Shown: positions 26,456-34,175 of the stretch, piece after piece
Layout: each line of letters begins with the position of its first letter
Position numbering within the stretch: position 1 is the first letter of the stretch
Assembly: GCA_963800975.1 (NCBI GenBank)
Contig: CAWDDB010000008.1
Location: forward strand, 682,001 to 746,000
Reading direction: 5' to 3'
DNA length: 64,000 bases
DNA from: JALYGY01 sp963800975
Lineage (GTDB): Bacteria; Actinomycetota; Rubrobacteria; Rubrobacterales; Rubrobacteraceae
Made by a program: the position numbers and the translations under genes
The notes under the pieces: generated by a model
Databases searched by the model: none
What the model was told of the DNA's origin: nothing
What the model saw: only the letters and a program-made list of their open reading frames with translations

Positions 26456-26490
26456 GGGTGGGGCCGGAGCGTTGTGCCCAGGCCCCACCC
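26456..26490. terminator. Strong hairpin downstream of the beta-helix gene
   Basis: GGGTGGGGCC and GGCCCCACCC form a perfect ten-pair stem around a 15-base loop, 128 bp after the preceding stop. It adjoins dispersed repeat copy 8, as at copies 1, 6 and 9. Confidence 0.6.
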
Positions 26491-26496
26491 TCATCG

Positions 26497-26539
26497 CCCC
26501 TATTCACCCAACTACGGGGAAGGTAGAAGTCCTCGGAGG
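26497..26539 (-). repeat. Dispersed GGTGAATA repeat, copy 8
   Basis: Minus strand: CTCCGAGGACTTCTACCTTC, then CCCGTAGTTGGGTGAATAGG. The CTCCGAGGACTTCT part is itself doubled next to it (to 26555). Confidence 0.7.
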
Positions 26540-26821
26540 AGAAGTCCTCGGAGGTTCAGCGTACGGGTAGGTGCAAAACGGATCCACTATCACGGAGCTT
26601 TTTGCTGCGGATGTGCCGTTCGACCCATGCGCCTGTTCCATCCAGCGTGCGATCCTACGCATGGCAAGCGATAACCCGCCAGGTTAGTAGGCGGTCGGTA
26701 GCGGAGGTAAGGCGGCGTGCCCGGTCGGCTCGCGGCGATACCGCTAGCGGGAACGATCGCGGTGGTGGCGTTAGCCAACCGGCGGGGCTTATCACCCCGC
26801 CCCGCACGAAAGGGAAGGCGT

Positions 26822-27409
26822 ATGAGGCGCATCCTGTTGTTGGCCACCACGATGTCGTTCGCGGTGCTCGTGATCGGCGGGGTTGCCTACGCGTTGGCCT
26901 TCACCTGCGACGGCCAGGGGGACCCGGACCCCGGAGGAGAATGCACGGGTACCGAAACCTCGGACGACATAACCGGCACCGCGGGTGGCGACCGCGTCCT
27001 TGCCCTGGAAGGAGACGACGCCGTCGACGCCCGGGGAGGCAGGGACCTCGTGATCGGCAACGAGGGCGCCGACACCCTCCACGGCCGTGACGGCAGCGAC
27101 GAACTGTATGGCGAGGCCGAGAATACCGAGAGCGCCGGAGACGACGCCCTGTTTGGCGGGGGTCGAGGGGACCTCTTGATCGGTCGAGGCGGCAACAACG
27201 AGTACTTCGGGGCTTCCGGCCGGGACGAGATTCTTGCCAACGAGTCCGGGACGGGTGAAACGGAAACGGTCTCCGGTGGTCCCGGCAAGGACCGTATCCT
27301 CGCAGAGGATGGGGCCGCGGATGATATCGCTTGCGGTGGCGGCCGCGACCAAGTCGATGTAGGACCGGGCGACACGACCAGTAACTGCGAGATCACTATC
27401 AATCCGTAA
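26822..27409 (+). CDS. Secreted RTX-like beta-roll calcium-binding protein
   Basis: 195 residues. A signal segment (LLLATTMSFAVLVIGGVAYA) is followed by nonapeptide-type repeats: DDITGTAGGDRVLALEGDDA, GGRDLVIGNEGADTLHGRDG, GGGRGDLLIGRGGNN. These form calcium-binding beta-rolls as in hemolysin-type proteins. It ends CEITINP with a likely disulfide partner in GGECTG. ATG at 26822 with AAAGGGAAGG upstream. A related protein lies in the island at 44652. Confidence 0.8.
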   Translation: MRRILLLATTMSFAVLVIGGVAYALAFTCDGQGDPDPGGECTGTETSDDITGTAGGDRVLALEGDDAVDARGGRDLVIGNEGADTLHGRDGSDELYGEAENTESAGDDALFGGGRGDLLIGRGGNNEYFGASGRDEILANESGTGETETVSGGPGKDRILAEDGAADDIACGGGRDQVDVGPGDTTSNCEITINP

Positions 27410-27441
27410 AGGGTTCCCCAGAATGAGGGACCAGAGTCGAA

Positions 27442-27466
27442 GGGCCGGGGCATAACGTTCCGGTCC
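27442..27466. terminator. Hairpin after the RTX-like gene
   Basis: GGGCCGG and CCGGTCC (one G-T pair) enclose GGCATAACGTT; TTCTCCTTG follows. Its loop CATAACG resembles the loop of a similar sequence at 40181-40200. It lies between the RTX-like gene and repeat copy 9. Confidence 0.5.
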
Positions 27467-27476
27467 TTCTCCTTGC

Positions 27477-27520
27477 CCTTATTCACCGAAGTGCGCGGAA
27501 GGATTGTTCTCGGAGGTTGG
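27477..27520 (-). repeat. Dispersed GGTGAATA repeat, copy 9
   Basis: Minus strand: CCAACCTCCGAGAACAATCC, then TTCCGCGCACTTCGGTGAAT and AAGG. One base further lies the ATGCAGGATCCTGCAT palindrome. Confidence 0.75.
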
Positions 27521-27521
27521 G

Positions 27522-27537
27522 ATGCAGGATCCTGCAT
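27522..27537. promoter_or_regulatory. Palindrome ATGCAGGATCCTGCAT, first copy
   Basis: A perfect 16-bp palindrome. The same 16 bp occur at 40140-40155 inside a longer perfect palindrome. Size and symmetry suit a dimeric repressor operator, for example of the GntR class, but no regulator is adjacent. Confidence 0.45.
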
Positions 27538-27599
27538 AACCCCGTCCCGAAAGGCCCCCCAGAGGCCGCCTAAGGGCCTCCGCGTTCTGCTCTGCTCGT

Positions 27600-28034
27600 C
27601 ACATCGCGGCCTTCGCGCCGGACCGGGGCGAGTCGGTGGAAACGCTCCTCGGGACCTTCCCGACCGGCGAGCCGAACGCGGGAGACGCCATCCTGCCGCC
27701 GCAGGACGGTTTCCTGTTCCTCGACCGGGAAAAGTTCCATGGGTCGTTCGCGGCGGACGTGAGCGCCGAGGAGGCGACGTTCACGGCCGATTAGCAGGTG
27801 CCATGGGGCGTCGAATGCCTGGGGGGCGCGATCAGCGAGCCGGCCTGGCGCAGCAACCCGAGCTGGTACCTTGTCGCGACCGAGGACCGGATGATCCCCC
27901 CGGCGGTCCAGCGCTCGATGTCCGAGCGGGCGGGTTCGACCGTCGAGGAGGCGGCGGGCAGCCACGCCATCTACGTGTCGCGGCCGGATGTCGTAGCGGA
28001 CCTGATCCGCAGCGCCGTCCGCGCCAACGTCTGA
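27600..28034 (+). pseudogene. Alpha/beta hydrolase remnant with internal stop
   Basis: The frame reads HIAAFAPDRGESVETLLGTF, PPQDGFLFLDREKFHGSFAA, then a TAG at 27793, and continues QVPWGVECLGGAISEPAWRS, WYLVATEDRMIPPAVQRSM and GSHAIYVSRPDVVADL. This is the C-terminal two-thirds of a haloperoxidase-like hydrolase; the catalytic His is in GSHAIY. The N-terminal half with the nucleophile is absent. Dead by truncation and nonsense. Confidence 0.8.
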
Positions 28035-28087
28035 CCAGCCTGCCGAGCCCGAAGAAGCGGTCCCGGCTGTCTGGGACAGGGCTATGC

Positions 28088-28131
28088 GGGCTTCCGAGAA
28101 CGCGCCTTCCAGGCACTTCGGTGAATAGGGG
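28088..28131 (+). repeat. Dispersed GGTGAATA repeat, copy 10
   Basis: GGGCTTCCGAGAACGCGCC, then TTCCAGGCACTTCGGTGAAT and AGGGG. Closest to copy 2. Confidence 0.75.
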
Positions 28132-28245
28132 CATGAAGAAGGCTGAGGCTAGAAGGGAACCCCAGCTTTTATCGACGGATTGCTTTCCTACGGGCAAGCG
28201 CAACAGGGTGGTGTCTGATCTGGCTTGGGTGTAGGAGTCCCGTAA

Positions 28246-28629
28246 CTAAAGCCGAATTGCCCCGCGACCCTCTCGCACCTGCAGCAGATTCCCGTGCGGA
28301 TCCTGGAACCTCGCGGCGTAACCCCAGGGGAACTCAAGGATCTCGGGTGGCTCGAACTTCACTCCGCGCGACTGTAGCGTCTCGAACGCCATCCGGCAAT
28401 TTTCCACCTCGATGGTATAGACCGCGGAACCCGCCTCGGCCCTGCCGGGTGTGCCTGGCCACAGAACGAGCTCGAAGTCCTGCCCCTTGACGCCGACGGT
28501 CAGGAATCGCGGTCCGTCGGGTGTTTGGAAGTCGCCCCGCTTCTCGAGACCGACGACGTTCGTGTAGAAGTCGAGCGCCTTGTCCTGATCGCTCACCAAC
28601 AGCGCCACGTACACCACTTTTTTCAGCAT
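28246..28629 (-). CDS. VOC (glyoxalase/bleomycin-resistance) family protein
   Basis: 127 residues with the paired beta-alpha-beta-beta-beta units of the VOC fold: LVSDQDKALDFYTNVVGLEK, FLTVGVKGQDFELVLWPG, then VENCRMAFETLQSRGVKFE and RFQDPHGNLLQVREG. The PHGNLLQ strand with Asp-Pro is typical. These metal enzymes act as lyases, dioxygenases or antibiotic-binding proteins; which one is unknown. It sits beside a truncated SDR gene and an ECF sigma gene. Confidence 0.85.
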   Translation of the reverse strand: MLKKVVYVALLVSDQDKALDFYTNVVGLEKRGDFQTPDGPRFLTVGVKGQDFELVLWPGTPGRAEAGSAVYTIEVENCRMAFETLQSRGVKFEPPEILEFPWGYAARFQDPHGNLLQVREGRGAIRL

Positions 28630-28648
28630 CGTCGTTCCTCCGTTCGAA

Positions 28649-28774
28649 TCATCGCTTGCTGACCACGTCCACGCCGCTGGAACGCGCCATCCCGACGACG
28701 TCGTGTCCTTGGACCTCGAGCACGTCGACGAGATGACAGCCGAGCCTCCCGGTCGCCCCCGCTACCGCGATCTT
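28649..28774 (-). pseudogene. N-terminal fragment of an NAD(P)-binding (SDR-like) gene
   Basis: The frame reads KIAVAGATGRLGCHLVDVLE, QGHDVVGMARSSGVDVV, SKR and stop. GATGRLG is the Rossmann GxxGxxG motif of NmrA/atypical SDR proteins, but only 40 of about 250 residues remain and no proper start codon is present. Intact versions are frequent neighbours of SigJ-type sigma genes. Confidence 0.7.
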
Positions 28775-28914
28775 CCTGCGTGCTTGTACGATTACTCGCC
28801 TCCAGAGATATCTTTGCCGAACCACTTGTGTGCCACTTGAAGTCGATCTCCTTGTGCCCTCTTTTCGTTTACTATCTCTCAATAGGAAGACACCCGGCGG
28901 CGCGGAAACGTGAC

Positions 28915-28940
28915 GTCACATTTAGGGCCCGGGACGGGTC
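28915..28940 (+). promoter_or_regulatory. Possible autoregulated ECF41-type promoter
   Basis: GTCACA at 28915-28920 and GGGTC near 28936-28940 resemble the TGTCACA...CGTC promoter elements reported for ECF41 sigma factors, at about 16-bp spacing. Transcription would start within a few bases of the sigma gene's ATG. The match to the downstream element is imperfect. Confidence 0.35.
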
Positions 28941-28951
28941 TACAGAGATAG

Positions 28952-29839
28952 ATGGACGAGCGCGGCTGGCTGGCACAACGGTTCCAAGAGCACCGGCCCC
29001 GGCTGCGAGCCGTCGCCTACCGGATGCTCGGCTCCACGAGCGAGGCCGACGACGCCGTCCAGGAGGCGTGGATCCGGCTCGCCCGCTCGAACGCCGGCGA
29101 GATCGACAACCTCGAAGCCTGGCTCGTCACCGTGGTCGGACGCGTGGCGCTCAACATACTCCGCTCACGCAAGAGGCGACGCGAGGGGCCACTCGAAGCA
29201 CGCCTGCCGGAGCCGATCGTCGTCGACCGCGCAGAGGGCATCGACCCCGAGCACGAGGCGCTGCTAGCCGACTCCGTCGGCCTCGCGCTGCTCGTCGTGC
29301 TCGAGACGCTGACCCCCGCAGAGCGGCTCGCTTACGTCCTGCACGACATGTTCTCGGTTCCCTTCGACGAGATCGGCGCAATCCTCGAGCGCTCGCCAGA
29401 CGCGGTGCGCCAACTCGCCAGCCGCGGACGCCGCCGCATCCGCGCTGCAAACACGACACCCCACGCCGACGCGGCCGCGCAGCAAAGAGTCGTTGAAGCG
29501 TTCCTGGCCGCCGCGCGCGATGGAGACTTCGACGCCCTCGTCGCCGTGCTCGATCCCGACGTCGTGCTCCGCGAGAACCGGGGCAGCGGGACCGTCGTCG
29601 AGGTTCGCGGCGCCGAGAACGTCGCCCGCAGGGCGACGGCCGCCTCGCAGAGAGACGGCCTCGTCGGGCGGCCCGCGCTTATCAACGGCACGGCCGGCTG
29701 GGTCTCGCTGCTCGACGGAGAAGTCTACGCGATCGCCGCCCTCACGGTGCACAACGGGCGGATCACGATCATGGACATCCTCCTCGACCCCGCCCGCCTC
29801 GCCCGCCTTGACCTCACAGACTTCGACCGCCGACCATGA
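28952..29839 (+). CDS. ECF sigma factor with C-terminal SnoaL domain (ECF41/SigJ type)
   Basis: 295 residues. Region 2 (FQEHRPRLRAVAYRMLGSTS, EADDAVQEAWIRLARS) and region 4 (ETLTPAERLAYVLHDMFSVP, DEIGAILERSPDAVRQLASR) are followed from about residue 175 by an NTF2-like domain (VVEAFLAAARDGDFDALVAV, GRITIMDILLDPARL). In ECF41 factors this extension replaces an anti-sigma factor. The usual linked target, an oxidoreductase or similar gene, is represented here only by the truncated SDR on the other side. Confidence 0.87.
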   Translation: MDERGWLAQRFQEHRPRLRAVAYRMLGSTSEADDAVQEAWIRLARSNAGEIDNLEAWLVTVVGRVALNILRSRKRRREGPLEARLPEPIVVDRAEGIDPEHEALLADSVGLALLVVLETLTPAERLAYVLHDMFSVPFDEIGAILERSPDAVRQLASRGRRRIRAANTTPHADAAAQQRVVEAFLAAARDGDFDALVAVLDPDVVLRENRGSGTVVEVRGAENVARRATAASQRDGLVGRPALINGTAGWVSLLDGEVYAIAALTVHNGRITIMDILLDPARLARLDLTDFDRRP

Positions 29840-30053
29840 CGGGACTCGACAGAGGAGGCGTCGTCGGCAGCTTCGGCGTCAAGCATGAGCGCACGACCGA
29901 CTTGAGCCGCTGGGCGGCGGCCGCCCGCAGCGCAACCACTGCGTTGGTCTGTGTGCGTAGGGCGCCGCACCGCTAGCGGGGCTGTATTAGGGTCGCCATA
30001 TCGAGTCGCCATATTGGATTGGAGGATAAATGAGAGCTGCGGCAAGCCCCACG

Positions 30054-30103
30054 GGATTTCTCGACAGGCTGCCTACCTCTCGGCAGCACGGTGAATAGGG
30101 GAA
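30054..30103 (+). repeat. Dispersed GGTGAATA repeat, copy 11
   Basis: GATTTCTCGACAGGCTGCC, then TCTCGGCAGCACGGTGAATA and GGGGAAG. Slightly longer spacer than other copies. Confidence 0.6.
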
Positions 30104-30129
30104 GGTTTGTCCCTCATCGCAAGATTTTC

Positions 30130-30153
30130 AGTAGAAGAGCCTCCTCTTCTACT
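30130..30153 (+). terminator. Perfect hairpin ahead of the CPBP gene
   Basis: AGTAGAAGAG and CTCTTCTACT pair over ten bases with a four-base loop (CCTC). It lies 77 bp upstream of the chosen start, in the leader if transcription begins near repeat copy 11. It could be an attenuator or the terminator of a short transcript. Confidence 0.45.
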
Positions 30154-30230
30154 CCTTGCGTTCTTCAGAAAAGTTGGATACGTTCGAACTGTTGCCTCAG
30201 TGGGTGGACACCACAGGAAGGACGATCAGT

Positions 30231-31133
30231 ATGACCACCGCTAACGCCTCCGAACGGCCGGCTACTCCCCGCGGGGGCCTGCTCGCTCGGCATCCGCTGA
30301 CCTTCTACTTCATACTGGCATACGCCGGCACATGGCTCGTTACAATACCCTTCGCACTCTCCGCGAATGGCGTTGGCCTCTTGCCATTCGGAATCCCGGA
30401 CGGAAGCGTGATCTTTGTCAGTGCTATTTGGGTCTTTCTGGGCCCGACCTTGGCAGCGTTCATCATGACGGGCGTGACCGAGGGGAGGGCGGGCATAGGC
30501 CGCTTGCTGCGTCGGTACGTGCTGTGGAGGGTCGGCCTCCGGTGGTACTTGGTCGTTCTTCTCGGTCCCCCTGTGCTCATTTTGCTCGTCACCATCTTGC
30601 TGCCGGGGGCTCTGGCATCGTTTCAGACGCTCGCTCCTCTAGACCCGCTGCTCTTGCTCGTTACCTTTCCACTCATATTGATCTTCGGAGGACCGTTGTT
30701 CGAGGAAGGAGGGTGGCGGGGTTTCGCGCTCCCCCGTCTGCAGCGACTACACGGTCCTTTCGTCGGGAGCCTCATCCTCGGGATATTCTGGGCGTGTTGG
30801 CACCTGCCACTATTCTGGGTCACGGTGTGGGGCACGCCTCCAACCATCCTCAACATGGTCCTCTTTGTCCCCACCGTGGTCTTCATGACCATCGTCTATA
30901 CGTGGGTCTTCAACAACACGAAAGGCAGCGTACTCCTCGCCATCTTGCTGCATACGTCCTTTGACGTACTCGTGGGACCCGTGGGTCTGCTCTTTCCCGC
31001 TCCCGTGGTGACCGGCTACGGCGGCGCCGTACCGTTGTTGATCGGCTTGGGTGTGACGGCGGTGCTGCTCGTCGTGTTCACGCGAAGCCGCCTAGGCTAC
31101 GAACACTACCTGCAAGCCCTGCGGATGGGGTAA
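30231..31133 (+). CDS. CPBP family intramembrane metalloprotease
   Basis: About 300 residues with some eight hydrophobic helices. The family motifs are present: FEEGGWRGFALPRLQ (EExxxR), FWACWHLPLFW (FxxxH) and LLHTSFDVL (third metal-site helix). Such proteins are CAAX-protease/bacteriocin-processing-like membrane peptidases, several giving self-immunity to bacteriocins. No bacteriocin gene is visible nearby. ATG at 30231 with GGAAGG upstream. Confidence 0.88.
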   Translation: MTTANASERPATPRGGLLARHPLTFYFILAYAGTWLVTIPFALSANGVGLLPFGIPDGSVIFVSAIWVFLGPTLAAFIMTGVTEGRAGIGRLLRRYVLWRVGLRWYLVVLLGPPVLILLVTILLPGALASFQTLAPLDPLLLLVTFPLILIFGGPLFEEGGWRGFALPRLQRLHGPFVGSLILGIFWACWHLPLFWVTVWGTPPTILNMVLFVPTVVFMTIVYTWVFNNTKGSVLLAILLHTSFDVLVGPVGLLFPAPVVTGYGGAVPLLIGLGVTAVLLVVFTRSRLGYEHYLQALRMG

Positions 31134-31324
31134 TGGCCGTCGATCGCCGGGTCGTAGCTGGCCTTCCCCTGAGCCTCCATCCTCATGAGTGTCTGTAGTA
31201 GCTCCGCCGTGAGGAACTCGGCGACAATCGTCCCTTGGTTCGCCTCGAAATAGTCCACCACTTCCTCTACCCTATCGTCGGTGAGGCGACCGTCTTTGTA
31301 CTCCGGACGCTGCTGAGATCCGTA
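31106..31324 (-). other. Possible gene remnant, about 70 codons without a start
   Basis: The frame reads SQQRPEYKDGRLTDDRVEEV, FEANQGTIVAEFLTAELLQT, MEAQGKASYDPAIDGHYP. It has coding-like composition but no convincing start, overlaps the end of the CPBP gene by 28 bp on the opposite strand, and touches the membrane-protein gene upstream. Probably the tail of a degraded gene; family unknown. Confidence 0.3.
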
Positions 31325-31343
31325 ATTGGCGAGGTGGGGCCTC

Positions 31344-32129
31344 TTAGAATTCCATCGTAAGGTCGATACCTCGGATTTGGTACCACGGACAGTGCTGGTA
31401 TTGCACCAGCTCTAACTGCTCACCACTGACGGCATAGAGCCCGTCCTCGTTGAACACGTGCCAGTAGCCCGAATTCGTGGACAGCAGCACGAACGTCTTG
31501 TCCGTCATTTTGGTGCAACTAGGGGTGACGCCGGGTTGCGCGTCGAGACGCACCAACGGCAAGCTCGGCGGGTTTATCGCGGCGAGGCACAAGGCGGCGA
31601 GCACCGCCCCGGCGTAGGCGACGACCAGTCCGGTGGGGACCAAGCTCTCGGAGTCGCGCGCCCTCAGGTAACCGACCAAAACCCCCACCCCCACGGAGAG
31701 CACCACGAAACCACCGAATGCCATCACGTCGCTCCACGTATCGAGGATCAAGTTGTTCGAGACAAAGAACGCCGCCACGAGCAGCAAGACGAGCAAGTAG
31801 ACGGCCCACCGACCCCTACTCCCTCCTTCAGGTATCCCTTCGAGGCTAAGCCCACGCCTTAGGCGCACAGACCGAGAGATCCGTAAGGCGATGGCCACGC
31901 CCACCGCCGTGGCCACCAGGGAGAAGAATATGAGCTTGAGGGCGGTGCCCACCACCTGGGTATTGTGTACCAAGGTCACCGCGTACCAGACGGTGTCGAA
32001 GTCGTAGTAGGGAAACAGCGGGTCGTTCCACAGCTGGATGGCGAGCGCGGCAAACCCGATGGGGTAGAGCGTGACGGCCGGGATGCCGACGTAGAACAGA
32101 AGAGACTGGACCAGGTCTTTGAGGTTCAT
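31344..32129 (-). CDS. Hypothetical membrane protein
   Basis: About 261 residues. Hydrophobic helices include LLFYVGIPAVTLYPIGFAAL, LKLIFFSLVATAVGVAIAL, VYLLVLLLVAAFFV, VLSVGVGVLVGYL and GLVVAYAGAVLAALCL. A soluble extracellular C-terminus contains CTKMTDKTFVLLSTNSGYWH and QHCPWYQIRG, with two cysteines. The ATG at 32129 is chosen for content; no clear ribosome binding site. Family not recognised. Confidence 0.65.
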   Translation of the reverse strand: MNLKDLVQSLLFYVGIPAVTLYPIGFAALAIQLWNDPLFPYYDFDTVWYAVTLVHNTQVVGTALKLIFFSLVATAVGVAIALRISRSVRLRRGLSLEGIPEGGSRGRWAVYLLVLLLVAAFFVSNNLILDTWSDVMAFGGFVVLSVGVGVLVGYLRARDSESLVPTGLVVAYAGAVLAALCLAAINPPSLPLVRLDAQPGVTPSCTKMTDKTFVLLSTNSGYWHVFNEDGLYAVSGEQLELVQYQHCPWYQIRGIDLTMEF

Positions 32130-32218
32130 GGTCCGCGTCTTCGCTGCCGTCCTTGAGTACCCATTCTTGGTCCGCAATCTTACACGAGAGAGTGCGATAT
32201 CACACCTGCTGGGTTAGC

Positions 32219-32330
32219 CTACGCCCAGCGCGGAGCACCCGGTCGCGGAAGCCCCAGGCGCTCCTCGGCGTCGAGCAGCTCGTGGCGGTAGCGCTCCTCG
32301 AGTTTCGCCAGGCGCTCCTCCTCGCGAGGA
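32219..32330 (-). other. Possible C-terminal gene fragment in a gene-poor gap
   Basis: The gap 32178-32877 has no supported gene. The minus frame here reads EEERLAKLEERYRHELLDAE, RLGLPRPGAPRWA and stop, an amphipathic helix with strong coding bias but no start. A second minus-strand frame at 32525-32773 is equally uncertain. Confidence 0.25.
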
Positions 32331-32877
32331 GACGATGGGGAGGGTACGCTATAAGCGCCAAGGAAGATCACGGCCATGCCATCGAACAAATCCTGAGCTG
32401 TCTAACGGACAAGTTCCTCGAAGCCTAACGTCATCCCCCGCAATCTTCGCTCGATAGAGACACACCTAGATCGTTTCTCGACTTCTTTCGATGACTCCAG
32501 TCGGCGTTGCGTGCGCCTCGTCTGTCAAGGCGGGTGAGCGACAGCGCGCGTAGCCCCGCAAACCTCGCCACGATGTCCGGGACGCATAGCGGGAGCGAGA
32601 ATGACCGAAAGCTGCACTTCGTCGCCTTCGCCCGCCTCATGCTCCAGCGCGCCGCGCTCGCGCTCGGCCCAGGCCCTTAACGCCCTCAAGTGAAAAGTGA
32701 GGCCAATACTCGTGATGCGCGGCTTCGTCTGTACCCTGACGAGCAGCTCCAAGAGCCTTGCGGCGCGGGACACCTCTTCCTCCTCCCCAAAGATTTAGGT
32801 GACGCCAACTGTCACCATTGTGGGTTAGGCTAGGGGCAGGCTCAACCTTCGATGAATCGAATGGAGCTGATGTGGCG

Positions 32878-33273
32878 ATGGAGCGAACGACAGTCAACCC
32901 GGTGACGTGGTCGGTGGAGATGGGATTCAACCAGGGTGAGATCGTCTCCGGGCACACCCGGACTCTGTACTGCTCCGGGCAGACCGCGATGAGCGGCGAC
33001 GGCAAACCCCAGCATGCCGGTGACATGGCGGCACAGTTGGCGCTGAGCCTCGACAACCTGGAGGCCATTCTCGGCGAGGCCGGCATGTCCCTCGCGAACC
33101 TCGTCCGGCTCAACGTCTACACCACCGACGTCGATCTGCTTTTCCAGCACTACGGCGTGCTGGCGTCGCGGTTGGGCGCCGCCGGGGTGGCGCCGACCAC
33201 CACGATGCTCGGGGTGACACGGCTGGCGATCCCCACCCTGATGGTCGAGCTCGAGGGGACCGCCGCCGCGTGA
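32878..33273 (+). CDS. RidA family protein (enamine/imine deaminase)
   Basis: 131 residues: YCSGQTAMSGDGKPQHAGDM, LSLDNLEAILGEAGMSLANL, VRLNVYTTDVDLL, then TTTMLGVTRLAIPTLMVELE. This matches the YjgF/YER057c/UK114 fold. However, the catalytic arginine position that RidA proper has in the C-terminal strand reads GVTRLAIP, where Arg is present. Members detoxify reactive enamines from amino-acid metabolism. ATG at 32878 follows GGAGCTGATG. Confidence 0.85.
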   Translation: MERTTVNPVTWSVEMGFNQGEIVSGHTRTLYCSGQTAMSGDGKPQHAGDMAAQLALSLDNLEAILGEAGMSLANLVRLNVYTTDVDLLFQHYGVLASRLGAAGVAPTTTMLGVTRLAIPTLMVELEGTAAA

Positions 33274-33293
33274 TGCGACCTCGCCGCCTCCGC

Positions 33294-33322
33294 TACTCGT
33301 GCCGGTTGAACCGGCACGAGTA
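33294..33322. terminator. 29-bp near-perfect hairpin after ridA
   Basis: Fourteen-base arms (TACTCGTGCCGGTT and AACCGGCACGAGTA) flank one central G. It is 21 bp after the ridA-like stop and just before the DUF488 gene. The almost absent loop suggests a cruciform or a dimeric protein site as much as a terminator; no T-run follows. Confidence 0.5.
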
Positions 33323-33352
33323 TCAGGCAGGTGGGTGATTTCGGTGCTCAGA

Positions 33353-33829
33353 ATGGTGACAATCGGCGTCTATGGCTTCGACGGCGAGTCCTTCCTGCAA
33401 CGACTGCGGCACGCGGAGGTCCGCCTGCTACTCGACGTACGCCAGCGCCGCGGTGTCCGCGGACCCGAGTACGCCTGGGCGAACTCACTCCGGCTACAGG
33501 CGGCCCTCGCCCAGGCCCGGATCGCCTACGAGCACCACCCTGAACTCGCCCCAACCACCGAGCTACGCCAGCTCCAGTACGCCGAGGATGACCGCCAAGG
33601 GGTCGGCAAGCGCTCGCGCCGCGAGCTCGCCGCCGAGTACACCCGCCGCTACACCACCGAGATCCTCGACCGCGCCGACCTCACGCCGATCGTGTCAGCG
33701 CTGCCGAGCAGCGGGACCGCAGCGCTGCTCTGTGTAGAGCGCGACCCTGAGGCATGCCACCGCTCGTTGATCGCCCAGCGGCTGACCGAGCAGCACCGCG
33801 TCACGATCGAGCACCTGCGCCCGTTGTGA
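33353..33829 (+). CDS. DUF488 family protein
   Basis: 158 residues from the chosen ATG: VTIGVYGFDGESFLQRLR, LLLDVRQRRGVRGPEYAWAN, then LLCVERDPEACHRSLIAQRL. The LDVR and CVERDPEACHRS motifs are diagnostic of DUF488, whose role is unknown. An upstream GTG at 33341 is also possible. It probably shares the ridA promoter region. Confidence 0.82.
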   Translation: MVTIGVYGFDGESFLQRLRHAEVRLLLDVRQRRGVRGPEYAWANSLRLQAALAQARIAYEHHPELAPTTELRQLQYAEDDRQGVGKRSRRELAAEYTRRYTTEILDRADLTPIVSALPSSGTAALLCVERDPEACHRSLIAQRLTEQHRVTIEHLRPL

Positions 33830-33933
33830 CGCGTGAATTCCTCGGACGTGTCCGCTACGGATCGTGGGCGATCTTCGCCGGGATGTCTCGGGCATTGCGG
33901 TCGAGAAACCCTTAGTGATGTAGAGCTGATGTA

Positions 33934-33969
33934 GCGAGACCCCCGAATTGTCGCCGGAGGTCTCGCTTT
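33934..33969. terminator. Rho-independent-like terminator
   Basis: GCGAGACC and GGTCTCGC pair over eight bases, followed by TTTATG on the plus strand. It ends the chromosomal segment just left of the tRNA-Val island boundary. Confidence 0.6.
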
Positions 33970-34004
33970 ATGCGCGTTTCTCCTTTACCTAAAAGGCTTT
34001 CACA

Positions 34005-34053
34005 AGTGGGCGATGCTGGATTTGAATCAGCGACCCCCTCCTTGTAAGGGAGG
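34005..34053. repeat. Displaced 3' part of tRNA-Val (island attachment copy)
   Basis: 49 bp identical, except one base, to 47467-47515 in the intact tRNA-Val. It contains acceptor, T arm and anticodon loop sequence in the minus sense, then stops at the anticodon stem (GGGAGG) and continues into unrelated DNA. This is the expected scar when an island enters the 3' end of a tRNA gene. Confidence 0.88.
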
Positions 34054-34151
34054 ACCGACCTTCCTGCGGTTGATCGCCGTTGACCGGAAACCCGCAAATA
34101 TAAGGATAGTCCGTGGCCCAGCCCACCGCACTTGTTCGCCAATGTTCGTCC

Positions 34152-34175
34152 GGGTTAGTGTCAAATTAGTTTCAA
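34152..34175. promoter_or_regulatory. Arm-type repeat near the left island end
   Basis: GGGTTAGTGTCAAATTAGTT, then TCAA. The same 24 bp with two changes lie at 47373-47396. Direct repetition of GTGTCAAA-like units near both island ends suits integrase arm sites. It overlaps the stop codon of the permease gene. Confidence 0.55.
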
